Source: Candidatus Iainarchaeum sp. | GTDB taxonomy: Archaea > Iainarchaeota > Iainarchaeia > Iainarchaeales > VGJJ01 | Direction of reading: 5' to 3' | Assembly: GCA_016699555.1 (NCBI GenBank) | Contig: CP064981.1 | Coordinates: forward strand, 186,001 to 250,000 | DNA length: 64,000 nucleotides | Shown: positions 8,808-16,355 of the stretch, piece after piece | Layout: the number at the start of each line of letters is the position of its first letter | Position numbering within the stretch: the first letter of the stretch is position 1 | Made by a program: the position numbers and the translations under genes | Notes under the pieces: model-generated | What the model saw: the letters and a program-made list of their open reading frames with translations, nothing else | Told to the model about the DNA's origin: nothing | Databases searched by the model: none

Positions 8808-9443
8808 ATGCGACTGCTAAATGTGTTTGCTATCTGCGGATTGGCTCTATTGGTCATGGCGACGTTTGCCTCGGCGAATGTCGTTACGACGACGATGACA
8901 TGGTTCGTTGCTTCATCGAAGTCCATCAGTGTCGCGTATGGTTCTCCTTGTACGTCGAGCGCATTCATCTTCAATGAGACGAATGCCATCTACGATCCCG
9001 ATAGCGACGGGAATGCTGCCCGCGTCGTGCCTCAAGCCACGCGTGTTGGGCCGGGCGACAGCAATTGCCAGTCCTCTTCGCAAGCTGCGATTACCGTTAC
9101 GAGCGCAGGAACGGCTAGCACGAATGTCGATGCTAACTTTGCCGCCGCATTCTCGGGTGCGGATGTCAACATCGTTTTGAAAGTCTGGCAAGGGAGCAGC
9201 GGATGCGGGACTGCGGGATTAGGCGGATGGGAGAAGGACTGTACCGTAACAGGCACTACGAGCGCCCCCAACACCACGACGTGTAAGAACTTCAATTCCA
9301 GCAATGCTATTGCGGGTTCGCGTGTCATTACGAGTTTGGCCGTGTTTTCATCCACGCAGCTATGCTTTTCGGGAGACTTCAACACCTACGTCGGTGCAGG
9401 AGATCACAACGCGAGCTTCCAGCTCGGGTCCGAATTCAGTTAA
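8808..9443 (+). CDS. Secreted protein with signal peptide, unknown function
   Basis: About 211 residues from the ATG at 8808; a GTG six codons upstream is less likely. A classical Sec signal peptide is visible: RLL, then NVFAICGLALLVMATF, then ASAN with a cleavage site near residue 25. The mature part is Thr/Ser/Gly-rich with eight cysteines, probably four disulfides, and looks beta-rich. There is no C-terminal anchor or sorting tail. It is divergent from the coiled-coil gene and followed by a hairpin terminator. Function is not recognised. Confidence 0.75.
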   Translation: MRLLNVFAICGLALLVMATFASANVVTTTMTWFVASSKSISVAYGSPCTSSAFIFNETNAIYDPDSDGNAARVVPQATRVGPGDSNCQSSSQAAITVTSAGTASTNVDANFAAAFSGADVNIVLKVWQGSSGCGTAGLGGWEKDCTVTGTTSAPNTTTCKNFNSSNAIAGSRVITSLAVFSSTQLCFSGDFNTYVGAGDHNASFQLGSEFS

Positions 9444-9448
9444 TCGTA

Positions 9449-9478
9449 GGAATGATAGCCCGCGCGGCTATCCATTCC
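9449..9478 (+). terminator. Hairpin terminator after secreted protein
   Basis: GGAATG-ATAGCC pairs with GGCTAT-C-CATTCC around a GCGC centre. The sequence that follows is T-rich. It begins five bases after the stop codon. Confidence 0.6.
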
Positions 9479-9533
9479 CATTCATTTATTAATCTCCCAA
9501 TCCTATTCCTAGCAATTCACTCGTAGGGGAACC

Positions 9534-10639
9534 ATGATGACTTCCGAATCCGACGTTTCTACATCGCACCACACATCGACCGAGCACGCGCATTCAGCGC
9601 CCGCTGCGCATCATACTTCGCCTCCAAAACGCACGATGCCTCTCCCCCTCATCGCGGCGGGAGTGTTGATCCTCTTGATTGCTGGTGCATGGTATTTCTC
9701 GAGCGCTGCTGCTCCTGTTCCAGCTCCTGTTACGGGTACGGACACTCCTTCCCCGACGCTTGCCCCCTCTGTGGAGGATCGCACCTCCACCGAAACGCTT
9801 ACCTTTACCCAACGCGTGGAACGCAATGAATCCCTCAAGCGCACACTCACCAAAGCCAAGTACACGCGCGAAATCTATAGCATCGATCGCCGCGGCTACG
9901 ACCTCTTCGAGTCCGCCGCCAATTTCACCGACAGCTCATTAGACGAGATCAAGGAGTTCTACCTCAATTGCTGCGATTTGACTTCCGAGGAAGACATCTT
10001 CGCCGATCTGCCTCCCATTCCAAGCGACTTCGCAGCCGTTGCATACGATATCGCGACCGGTTCCTTGCTCCAACTGGGGCAAATCACGAAGGGCTATTAC
10101 TTGCAACCCGAGTTCTATTTCCATGTAGGCGAAACGGCCGGGGCCAATCGCCGAATCGCTTTCCGTGCATGGTCGCAGCCCGAATTGCAATACTGGGGGA
10201 CAATGGCCACCTCTCCTATCCCAACACCCAATGGGGATCGCTCGTGAAAAGCAAAGAGAATGTCGCGCGCGCGGTCGTATTCTACGCGGCGGGCTGGAAC
10301 ATCCAGAATTATCAAGGCCTCATGCTCGTCCCTACTGCGGACTCCAAGAAATATTTTGACATCGAAATCCAAGCCGATTCGACTGCACAGCCCTACTTCC
10401 TGCTCGGGCCCACATTCCCTCGCTTCGACAAGCAATGGGCGGAAAAAGTCGTCATCACGGTGCGTGCAAAACCCGACACGCCACCGGGCGAATACACTGT
10501 TGGACTCAACCCCGCAACGCCTCCAAAAGAAATCAATGAGAAATGGTCATCCGACCACAAGGGATTGTACTTCGGCGGCCGCGGAGCGATTTCACCTGAA
10601 GGAAATCAGATTGACCTCGTCATCAACGTCCAAGAATAA
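9534..10639 (+). CDS. Membrane-anchored extracellular protein interrupted by a frameshift
   Basis: One protein appears split over two frames. Frame 1 (9534-10247) encodes a His/Ser/Thr-rich cytoplasmic head, a transmembrane helix (PLPLIAAGVLILLIAGAWYF), a Pro/Thr linker and most of an extracellular domain. The frame changes at the GGGGG run 10195-10199, and the second frame continues smoothly from YWGDNGHLSYPNT to a stop at 10637-10639. One missing G, or a -1 slip on the run, restores a single product of about 368 residues. The C-terminal half (NVARAVVFYAAGWNIQNYQGLML and VVITVRAKPDTPPGEYTVGL) looks like a beta-rich domain. Possible causes are an assembly error, a real mutation or programmed slippage. 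Confidence 0.7.
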
Positions 10640-10698
10640 TCGTTCTGTTGCCGGGGCGCTCAAAAAGACTATTAAGGCGCATTTCCCGTTTTGAGCGC

Positions 10699-12657
10699 AT
10701 GCGACTCGCATTGGGCATAGGGGTCATTTTCCTTTTCTTCATGTGCCTTGCCCCCGGCATCACCGCGAATGCGCCGACCAGCAATATCACCTGGCGCCCC
10801 GCTCTTGACACGGCATATTTTCTGGATTTGAGTTATGCGATTTGCCCTACTTCCACGGGAAATTCCACTATCCAAGCGACCGTCGCGGGAGAAAGCGGTG
10901 CATCGGTCGTGGATGCGAACGTTTTCGCGACCATCCGAAAACCCGATCTCTCTACGACGGATGTGAATTTCACCAACAATCTCTCGGGGACCTACTCCTA
11001 TACATACGACTTCGACCAGAATGGAACGTATCTCATCCAGGCGCACGCATACAAACCCGGCATCACGCCCGGGGATGCCAACGCCTATGTGTATCTCGGC
11101 AATTTGGATTTCGATATCATTTTCCTCAACAACAATTTCTCGATCGCTGTTGGCGCGCTCGGGACGATCCAGAATATCGTGTACAATTCCGATGGCAATA
11201 TCGTGTATGACATCAACGCCAACACCTCAATCCTGCTGAATGGAACGGTCGTGGATGCCAATCGTGCGATGGCACAGGCGGCGAATGGGGAATTCTCCTA
11301 CAATTTCTTCGGTCCCTCTCCCGCTGGCACGTACACGGTCACTACCGTCACCCAGTGCGGGAACCGTTATGATTCCAACACCTCGGGGGGATTCACCACT
11401 ACCTCGGCTTCGACCGGGGGCACAGGCGGAACGGGATCAACGGGCGGGGGCTCGACTGGAGGCGGAGGAGGAGGCGGCGGGGGTGGCGGTGGCGGTAGCT
11501 CTCGGCGTGCACAGATCATCGACATCTCATTCGATCCTGCGCCTGCGCGCAACATGTCATCACAATTGAGCACGACGCTCCTCAATCTCACTACCGGGAT
11601 CAATGACTACGTGCTCGAATACCAGGTCACGCTTCCTTCAGGCGCCATTGTGGTGGGTGAACGTGCGGCGCTTGCAGTTGCACCTTATTTGCCCAGCACA
11701 TTCGTGTTGGAGGATTCCTACATTCCGACGGAGCTGGGGGTAATCATCGTGGACGTTTGGGCTAAATCCCCCAACAAGCGGACGACTTATGCCACGCTCC
11801 GGCGCACGTTTGATGTCACGGGGACGCACCTCATCAATGTCGATGTGGCAACGCCTTCGACGAAGAGCGCGCAAGGGTTGTCATTCCCCTTCACGATCAA
11901 CCTTGCCAATGAAGGGGATTTCGACGAGGCGAATGTCGAGGTGTCATGGCACATCATGGATCCCAACGACACGCCCTACAGCCAGTCCACACTCACGACG
12001 ACCATCAACAAAGGGGATTCGGTTTCCTTCCCCTACAGCGCGTTCATCCCACTCAATGCGGTGTTGGGACTGCATGCCTTGGAGGTCGAGATTACCGCCT
12101 ATGGCCAAACCCAGAAGCGCGAGGTGATGTTCGAGGTATCTTCGCCGAATGACTATTATGCCCAAGTCATCGCTGACCTGGAATTGCGCGCCGATCAGCT
12201 CGAAGAAAAACTCAAGGACTTGCAACAGCGCGGATTCGATGTCTCGGATGAAACGAGTATGCTGCTGGACATCCAGACCGACTTAGCGCGTGCAAAAGGA
12301 ACCTTTCTCGCAGGAAAATTCGAGAACCTGAACACGCAACTGCTGAAAATCTCCGAGGATCTGACAAAACTGGCTTCGATGATCGACCTCATCGGGCAAC
12401 AAGCGCCCCTGCTCTCGAGAGACGGTCTGATCATCATCGGTTATGCCGCGGGAGTGTTGCTGCTGATTGCGTTGGCCTACCTCTTATGGAAGAAGCTCCG
12501 CGAACACGCCGTGCCCAAGAGCCCACTGCTGACGCCCTATCCCCGCTTGCCATGGTTCATGCGCTTCATGCGATTGGAGAAATGCTATATCCCCATACGT
12601 GAACGCAAAAAACAAAAAAGAAAGGCTTTAATATCCCGACTTCTTGGGTTGGAGTAG
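10699..12657 (+). CDS. Large surface protein with Ig-like regions, Gly-rich hinge, coiled coil and C-terminal membrane anchor
   Basis: 652 residues from the ATG at 10699; an upstream TTG at 10648 is rejected because the signal peptide then begins cleanly (RLALGIGVIFLFFMCLAPGITANA). Two beta-rich extracellular parts flank a Gly/Ser/Thr hinge at about residues 235-268 that contains a run of 13 glycines. The second part resembles CARDB/Ig-like surface modules. Residues ~490-565 form a coiled coil (DLELRADQLEEKLKDL and on). A transmembrane helix (LIIIGYAAGVLLLIALAYLLW) is followed by a basic cytoplasmic tail of about 50 residues. It is likely a cell-envelope protein. The next two genes are small membrane coiled-coil proteins that could associate with it. 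Confidence 0.8.
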   Translation: MRLALGIGVIFLFFMCLAPGITANAPTSNITWRPALDTAYFLDLSYAICPTSTGNSTIQATVAGESGASVVDANVFATIRKPDLSTTDVNFTNNLSGTYSYTYDFDQNGTYLIQAHAYKPGITPGDANAYVYLGNLDFDIIFLNNNFSIAVGALGTIQNIVYNSDGNIVYDINANTSILLNGTVVDANRAMAQAANGEFSYNFFGPSPAGTYTVTTVTQCGNRYDSNTSGGFTTTSASTGGTGGTGSTGGGSTGGGGGGGGGGGGGSSRRAQIIDISFDPAPARNMSSQLSTTLLNLTTGINDYVLEYQVTLPSGAIVVGERAALAVAPYLPSTFVLEDSYIPTELGVIIVDVWAKSPNKRTTYATLRRTFDVTGTHLINVDVATPSTKSAQGLSFPFTINLANEGDFDEANVEVSWHIMDPNDTPYSQSTLTTTINKGDSVSFPYSAFIPLNAVLGLHALEVEITAYGQTQKREVMFEVSSPNDYYAQVIADLELRADQLEEKLKDLQQRGFDVSDETSMLLDIQTDLARAKGTFLAGKFENLNTQLLKISEDLTKLASMIDLIGQQAPLLSRDGLIIIGYAAGVLLLIALAYLLWKKLREHAVPKSPLLTPYPRLPWFMRFMRLEKCYIPIRERKKQKRKALISRLLGLE

Positions 12658-12667
12658 TGGTGAGACT

Positions 12668-12943
12668 ATGGTGAGCTCCGAAATGATTGTTTCATTGGGA
12701 TTATTTGTCGTCCAGCTGGCAGTGGCTGTCTATCTGATCCGCTACTCCAACCAGCAGCTGATGACCAGCGTCTCCGGATTGCGCGACAAGAATCTGGAAT
12801 TGATGAAATTGAACGCACGCCTCACCAAAACCATGATATCGAACGAGAATGCCATCCGCAAGGAACTGGATCAGTTGCGCGGAAGCGTCGGAAGCAAATC
12901 TTCCACCGAACAAGTCGTCGCCGTGCCTGCGAAGAAGGCATGA
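12668..12943 (+). CDS. Small membrane-anchored coiled-coil protein, copy 1
   Basis: 91 residues from the ATG at 12668. It has an N-terminal helix (EMIVSLGLFVVQLAVAVYLIRYSNQQ) followed by a coiled coil (DKNLELMKLNARLTKTMISNENAIRKELDQLR) and a short basic tail. It is clearly a paralogue of the next gene, sharing VxLFV...AVYLIRYSNQQ. It starts ten bases after the stop of the large surface protein, so an operon is likely. Function is unknown. Confidence 0.75.
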   Translation: MVSSEMIVSLGLFVVQLAVAVYLIRYSNQQLMTSVSGLRDKNLELMKLNARLTKTMISNENAIRKELDQLRGSVGSKSSTEQVVAVPAKKA

Positions 12944-12970
12944 TTCCACTTACGCTGGAGAAAGATTCCC

Positions 12971-13225
12971 ATGATCGGCTCTGAACTCATCGTCACGGTT
13001 GGCTTATTCGTCATCTCTCTCTTAGTGGCCGTTTATCTCATCCGTTACTCCAACCAACAAGTCGCGAGCTGCCTGACCACGCTCGAGAAACAACACAATG
13101 AATTGGTGGACTTGAACGGGAAACTCGCCAAGGAAATCCTCTCCATGGACAAGAAGATCCGCAGCGAGATCGATGTGGCGCGCTCCCATCTCATGACGCA
13201 CAAGAAAAAGAAAGCCAGCGCATAA
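12971..13225 (+). CDS. Small membrane-anchored coiled-coil protein, copy 2
   Basis: 84 residues. It has the same layout as the preceding gene: an N-terminal membrane helix with VAVYLIRYSNQQ, then a coiled coil (LEKQHNELVDLNGKLAKEI) and a Lys-rich C terminus. It lies 27 bases downstream of its paralogue, so this is a tandem duplication that has diverged, mostly in the coiled coil. The two may form hetero-oligomers. No known family was recognised. Confidence 0.75.
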   Translation: MIGSELIVTVGLFVISLLVAVYLIRYSNQQVASCLTTLEKQHNELVDLNGKLAKEILSMDKKIRSEIDVARSHLMTHKKKKASA

Positions 13226-13236
13226 GCGCTTTTTCG
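13216..13236 (+). terminator. Terminator overlapping the end of the small coiled-coil gene
   Basis: AGCGC-ATAA-GCGCT, with the stop codon TAA in the loop, is followed directly by TTTTTC and further T-rich sequence. Confidence 0.5.
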
Positions 13237-13271
13237 TTCGCTTTATTTTTCTTTCCACTCTCTATTAGTGC

Positions 13272-13748
13272 ATGTCTCAAGCTGAAGCCACGCGCATTCA
13301 ACATCTCTTGAAAGAAAAGAATATCCCATTCGAGCACATGGTGCACGCGCCCGTGTATACTTCCGAGCAAGCCATGCAGGCACGCAAGGGAGAATTGCAC
13401 AATGGGGTAAAGGCCATGGTGTTGGAAACAGAACGCGGGATCGTTCTCGCGTTGCTGGCGGCCGACCTGAAAATGGATTTGGATGCGTTCGCAAAACTAA
13501 TGGAATTCAAAAAAGTCAAACTCGCGAGCAAAGAAAAAGTATTGGAGTGCACGGGCTGCGAGCCGGGCTCCGTTCCCCCATTCGGGTTCGAACCGCCCCT
13601 TCCAACGTACCTCGATGAGACCATTTTCGACCATGAGTGGGCGGAATTCAATATCGGACTGTTAACGGAAAGCATCAAGATGAAAACAAGCGATTTACGC
13701 TTGGTTTTACCGCAACGACTGCTGAAATTCGCGAAGAAGATGCAATAA
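13272..13748 (+). CDS. YbaK/ProX-type aminoacyl-tRNA deacylase family protein
   Basis: 158 residues. It matches the YbaK/aminoacyl-tRNA editing fold over its full length, starting with a helix (EATRIQHLLKEKNIPFEHMVH) and then the TSEQAMQARKG motif. The strand GVKAMVLETERGIVLALLAADLKMD follows, with the C-terminal GCEPGSVPPFG loop and LDETIF that are characteristic of the family. Such proteins hydrolyse mischarged tRNAs (Cys-, Ala- or Ser-type errors) in trans. The substrate here cannot be told. It precedes a tandem structured repeat and the ribosomal protein cluster. Confidence 0.85.
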   Translation: MSQAEATRIQHLLKEKNIPFEHMVHAPVYTSEQAMQARKGELHNGVKAMVLETERGIVLALLAADLKMDLDAFAKLMEFKKVKLASKEKVLECTGCEPGSVPPFGFEPPLPTYLDETIFDHEWAEFNIGLLTESIKMKTSDLRLVLPQRLLKFAKKMQ

Positions 13749-13765
13749 AACCCCGTAAATCCCAG

Positions 13766-14000
13766 CGAAAGGAGTTATCGGGTACTCTTTGGAGTATCCG
13801 TTCTCGTACCGCACAGCCGAAACTGTGCATCGGCCTTTGATAAAGGCCGGCGAAAGGAGTTATCGGGTACTCTTTGGAGTACCCGTTCTCGTACCGCACA
13901 GCCGAAACTGTGCATCGGCCTTTGATAAAGGCCGGCGAAAGGAGTTATCGGGTACTCTTTGGAGTACCCGTTCTCGTACCGCACAGCCGAAACTGTGCAT
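13766..14000 (+). repeat. Tandem 85-bp structured repeat (2.8 copies) of the A-B-C hairpin element
   Basis: Units begin at 13766, 13851 and 13936, and the third stops after hairpin C. Unit 1 differs from unit 2 by one base (13797), which leaves a G-T wobble in a stem. Each unit holds hairpin B (stem CGGGTACTC, loop TTTG), a 10-base linker TTCTCGTACC, hairpin C (stem GCACAG, loop CCGAAA) and hairpin A (stem CGGCCTTT, loop GAT). The array fills most of the 341-base gap between the deacylase and L7Ae. It runs straight into the TTTATAAG box of the L7Ae promoter. Small open frames inside it are by-products. Confidence 0.95.
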
Positions 14001-14089
14001 TTATAAGCCTTTTTTAGGGGTTCTTGGGTTATAGTGGCTCAAAAGCCGCCAATGAAAGCTTCCTTTGGAAGTTTTGAGGTGAAAAGAAT
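14000..14089 (+). promoter_or_regulatory. L7Ae promoter and leader
   Basis: TTTATAAG at 14000-14007 is a good TATA box and directly abuts the last repeat hairpin. The resulting leader of about 60 bases contains CTTCC-TTT-GGAAG (about 14059-14071) flanked by GAAAG and GAGGTG, the latter being the likely ribosome site. Archaeal L7Ae can bind a kink-turn in its own mRNA leader. A kink-turn is not clearly visible here. Confidence 0.5.
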
Positions 14090-14446
14090 ATGACACACGA
14101 AGTCCCTAACGACCTGAAAGAGAAACAGAACGAATTCCTTTCGGATTTGAAGAAAAAGCACGGAAAGAGCCGTATCGGGATCAATGAAGTCACGAAGGCC
14201 ATCGAGCGCGATACCGCCAAGATCGTTTTCGTCGCCAAAGACGTTTCCCCTGCGGAAGTCGTCATGCACTTGCCTTTGATCTGCAAAGAAAAGAAAGTCC
14301 CTTTCTCCTACGTCGACACGAAGAAAGAATTGGGCGAAAAGATCGGCATCGCCGTTGGTGCAGCCGCCGTCGCTGTCACGGATTTGGGCGAATCCCAAAA
14401 AGAATTCGATGTCATCGTCAAACGCTTGCACGAGCTGGCGAAATAA
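14090..14446 (+). CDS. rpl7ae: Ribosomal protein L7Ae
   Basis: 118 residues, the normal length of archaeal L7Ae, which binds kink-turns in 23S rRNA, box C/D and H/ACA RNAs and RNase P. Family motifs present are GINEVTKAIERDTAKIVFVAKDVSP, the LPLICKEKKVPFSYV segment and KKELGEKIG. It heads the conserved archaeal cluster L7Ae-S28e-L24e-NDK, with S28e starting 21 bases after its stop. The TATA box upstream and structured repeats are described separately. Confidence 0.97.
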   Translation: MTHEVPNDLKEKQNEFLSDLKKKHGKSRIGINEVTKAIERDTAKIVFVAKDVSPAEVVMHLPLICKEKKVPFSYVDTKKELGEKIGIAVGAAAVAVTDLGESQKEFDVIVKRLHELAK

Positions 14447-14466
14447 GGGAACGGGGCTGATGCACT

Positions 14467-14676
14467 ATGGCTGAAACCGGAACCCCTGCTGAAGTCGTCG
14501 AAGTCGTGAAGCGCACTGGTGTGCATGGCGAAATCACACAGGTGTTGTGTAAGATCCTCGACGGACCCGAAAAAGGACGCGTCAAGCGACGCAATGTGCG
14601 CGGTTTTTTGCGCAAGGGCGACTTGTTGGTGTTGTTGAACACTGAACGCGAAGCCAAGGAAATCAAAGCGAGATGA
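14467..14676 (+). CDS. rps28e: Ribosomal protein S28e
   Basis: 69 residues, full length. The S28e core is complete: AEVVEVVKRTGVHGEITQVLCKIL, the family signature and KRRNVRGFLRKGDLLVLLNTEREA. It is a small OB-fold protein of the 30S subunit near the mRNA exit region. It is separated from L24e by only six bases. Confidence 0.97.
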   Translation: MAETGTPAEVVEVVKRTGVHGEITQVLCKILDGPEKGRVKRRNVRGFLRKGDLLVLLNTEREAKEIKAR

Positions 14677-14682
14677 TGAAAC

Positions 14683-14904
14683 ATGGACTGCACATTTTGT
14701 GGTAAAAAAATCCCCCAGGGAACGGGCATCATCTTTGCTCGCAAAACCGGGCAAGTACAGCATTTCTGCACGCGCAAGTGCGAGATGAATACCAATAAAC
14801 TCCATCGCCAACCACGCGAAACCGCTTGGACTGCCGAATACAAGAAAGTCAAAGCCACCCGCATTACGGCGATGAAGCACGCAAAAGAAAAGAAAGCCAA
14901 CTAA
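14683..14904 (+). CDS. rpl24e: Ribosomal protein L24e
   Basis: 73 residues. A zinc-ribbon protein of the 50S subunit with the expected C-x2-C...C-x3-C pattern (CTFCGKKIPQG ... FCTRKCEMN). The typical Arg/Lys-rich second half follows, with TAEYKKVKATRI. It directly follows S28e in the conserved order and is followed by a T-rich stretch and the NDK gene. Confidence 0.97.
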   Translation: MDCTFCGKKIPQGTGIIFARKTGQVQHFCTRKCEMNTNKLHRQPRETAWTAEYKKVKATRITAMKHAKEKKAN

Positions 14905-14957
14905 TTCGCTTTCTTTCTTTTCATTATTTTTTCTAATAATTTGCGAGGGAATCTACT

Positions 14958-15452
14958 ATGATGGAACGAAGCCTTGTTTTGATCAAACCCGATGGCGTAC
15001 AACGCGCACTAATCGGACGCATTCTGCAACGATTTGAAGATGCGGGAATCAAACCCATTGGGATGAAAATGGTCCATGTGGACAAGAAATTCGCCGCCGA
15101 ACACTACTTTGACGTGGGTCAACGCCGCGGAGAAAAAGTATTGGAATACAACGCCAATTTCTTGAGCGAAGGACCTGTCGTCGCGCTCGTGTTGGAAGGG
15201 ATCAACTGCATCGAATCCATCCGCAAAATGGTGGGAAGCACGGAACCAAAGGCTGCCGCTCCCGGCACTATCCGCGGAGACTTCGCCCACCAAAGCTACG
15301 CGTGGTGCGACTCCAATGACATGGTGGTACGCAACTTGATCCACGCCTCTTCCTCTACCGAAGACGCGCAGAAAGAAATCGCATTGTGGTTCACTCCCAA
15401 GGAAATCCATTCTTACAAGAATGTCCACGAAATGCACACGTTCGGAAAGTAG
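14958..15452 (+). CDS. ndk: Nucleoside diphosphate kinase
   Basis: 164 residues. It transfers the gamma phosphate between NTPs and NDPs through a phosphohistidine. The N terminus ERSLVLIKPDGVQRALIG is diagnostic, and the active-site His is in NLIHASSS (family NxxHxSD/S). RGDFAHQS and the nucleotide-binding loop are present. It is the last gene of the L7Ae cluster. Its final 18 coding bases are duplicated about 70 bases downstream of the stop. Confidence 0.96.
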   Translation: MMERSLVLIKPDGVQRALIGRILQRFEDAGIKPIGMKMVHVDKKFAAEHYFDVGQRRGEKVLEYNANFLSEGPVVALVLEGINCIESIRKMVGSTEPKAAAPGTIRGDFAHQSYAWCDSNDMVVRNLIHASSSTEDAQKEIALWFTPKEIHSYKNVHEMHTFGK

Positions 15453-15531
15453 TCTGGATTACGGTAAGTAATCCTAACGCTTTTGATCAACCTTTTTGCA
15501 AAAGGTTAGTGTGCGAAATGCACACGTTCGG
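15428..15531 (+). repeat. Duplicated ndk 3' tip separated by hairpins
   Basis: The 18-base string CGAAATGCACACGTTCGG occurs at 15428-15445, inside the ndk end, and again at 15514-15531. Between them lies AACCTTTT-TGC-AAAAGGTT (15490-15508). The second copy itself can fold as GTGTGC-GAAAT-GCACAC, and CGGGAAA-TAGT-TTTCCCG follows. These hairpins resemble the A, C and B types of the dispersed element and may be a decayed copy. Confidence 0.6.
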
Positions 15532-15566
15532 GAAATAGTTTTCCCGCTCTGTGTACCATTGCTGCG

Positions 15567-15830
15567 CTATCGCTTTATGTTTGGTAATTTGCCTTCAAGA
15601 AATGCGAACTGTCGAATTAATTCTCTTCGCGTCGGGGTTCGTTTCATCCGCAGTTTGAATTGTTGAATATACTTGCGTACAATTACTAGTTGCGCGTTAT
15701 TGACTCTTCGTAGTTGACGGAGTTTTCCCAAGATAATGCTTAATTGAACCGCTTTCCGCTTTTCGCGGGGAGCCAACCCAAACATATGTCCACGCTGGCC
15801 GATACCTTTTGGATTTTGTCGTTTGCGCAT
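15567..15830 (-). CDS. Small basic protein, unknown
   Basis: 87 residues, strongly basic and Gln-rich (KRKAVQLSIILGKLRQLRRVNNAQLVIVRKYI), probably helical. Its DNA is noticeably richer in A/T than its neighbours. It is inserted on the opposite strand inside an information-processing gene run. It shares a divergent TATA-like region (about 15848-15856) with the dUTPase gene, placing its ATG at about the right distance for a leaderless transcript. RNA or DNA binding is possible from the charge alone. No family was recognised, and a spurious frame is not excluded. Confidence 0.5.
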   Translation of the reverse strand: MRKRQNPKGIGQRGHMFGLAPREKRKAVQLSIILGKLRQLRRVNNAQLVIVRKYIQQFKLRMKRTPTRRELIRQFAFLEGKLPNIKR

Positions 15831-15873
15831 GCGAAAAGAAAGCTTTTAGTATAATTAAAGTCGTTCGTCTTGT

Positions 15874-16299
15874 ATGCGCTTCCTCGTGAAAAAACTCTCT
15901 CCTGACGCGATTATCCCTAAGTATGCCTTACCCGGGGACGCGGGAATGGACATTTACGCGAATGAAACGATTACGCTGCAACCCAACCAAAAACACGCGG
16001 TAAAGACGGGCATTGCCTTTGCGATTCCCCCAGGGCATGTAGGATTGGTATGGGACAAATCAGGCTTAGCAGTCAAACATCACTTGCACACGTTTGCGGG
16101 CGTAATCGATGAAACCTATCGCGGGGAATTGCAAATCATGATATGCAATTTCGGTGTTACGCCTTATACCATTGAAAAAGGCAAGAAAGTGGCCCAACTG
16201 CTCATCCAACCCATTACCCATCCCCTCATTGAAGAAGTGCAGGAACTGGATTCCACTATCCGCGGAGAAGGCGGTTTCGGAAGCACAGGCATGCAGTAG
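15874..16299 (+). CDS. dut: dUTP diphosphatase (trimeric dUTPase)
   Basis: 141 residues. It hydrolyses dUTP to dUMP and PPi, supplying dUMP for thymidylate synthesis and keeping uracil out of DNA. All five motifs of the trimeric family are visible: PGDAGMDIYA (1), WDKSGLAVKH (2), GVIDETYRGELQ (3), KGKKVAQLLI (4) and RGEGGFGSTG (5). It lies just upstream of dCTP deaminase, and a ThyA gene is found at the window end. A TATA-like box about 22 bases upstream suggests a leaderless mRNA. Confidence 0.95.
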   Translation: MRFLVKKLSPDAIIPKYALPGDAGMDIYANETITLQPNQKHAVKTGIAFAIPPGHVGLVWDKSGLAVKHHLHTFAGVIDETYRGELQIMICNFGVTPYTIEKGKKVAQLLIQPITHPLIEEVQELDSTIRGEGGFGSTGMQ

Positions 16300-16355
16300 G
16301 CCATTATTGGAACTTTTTGGCTTGCGTTTTAATACCTCCAAGGCGAATGATTCGT

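Noticed and set aside
10648..10698. TTG-initiated N-terminal extension of the large surface protein
   Set aside because: It would put 17 basic residues ahead of a clean signal peptide that begins at the ATG at 10699.
13566..13600. tRNA T-arm-like string GGGTTCGAACC
   Set aside because: It lies inside the deacylase coding sequence (PPFGFEPPLP), and no acceptor stem or anticodon arm surrounds it.
13766..14000. CRISPR-like array
   Set aside because: The units are fully identical along 85 bases with no variable spacers, and no cas genes are present.
13775..14034. Several overlapping open frames with repeated peptides on both strands
   Set aside because: They come from translation of the 85-bp tandem hairpin repeat; no ribosome sites or family features, and stem structure explains the sequence better.
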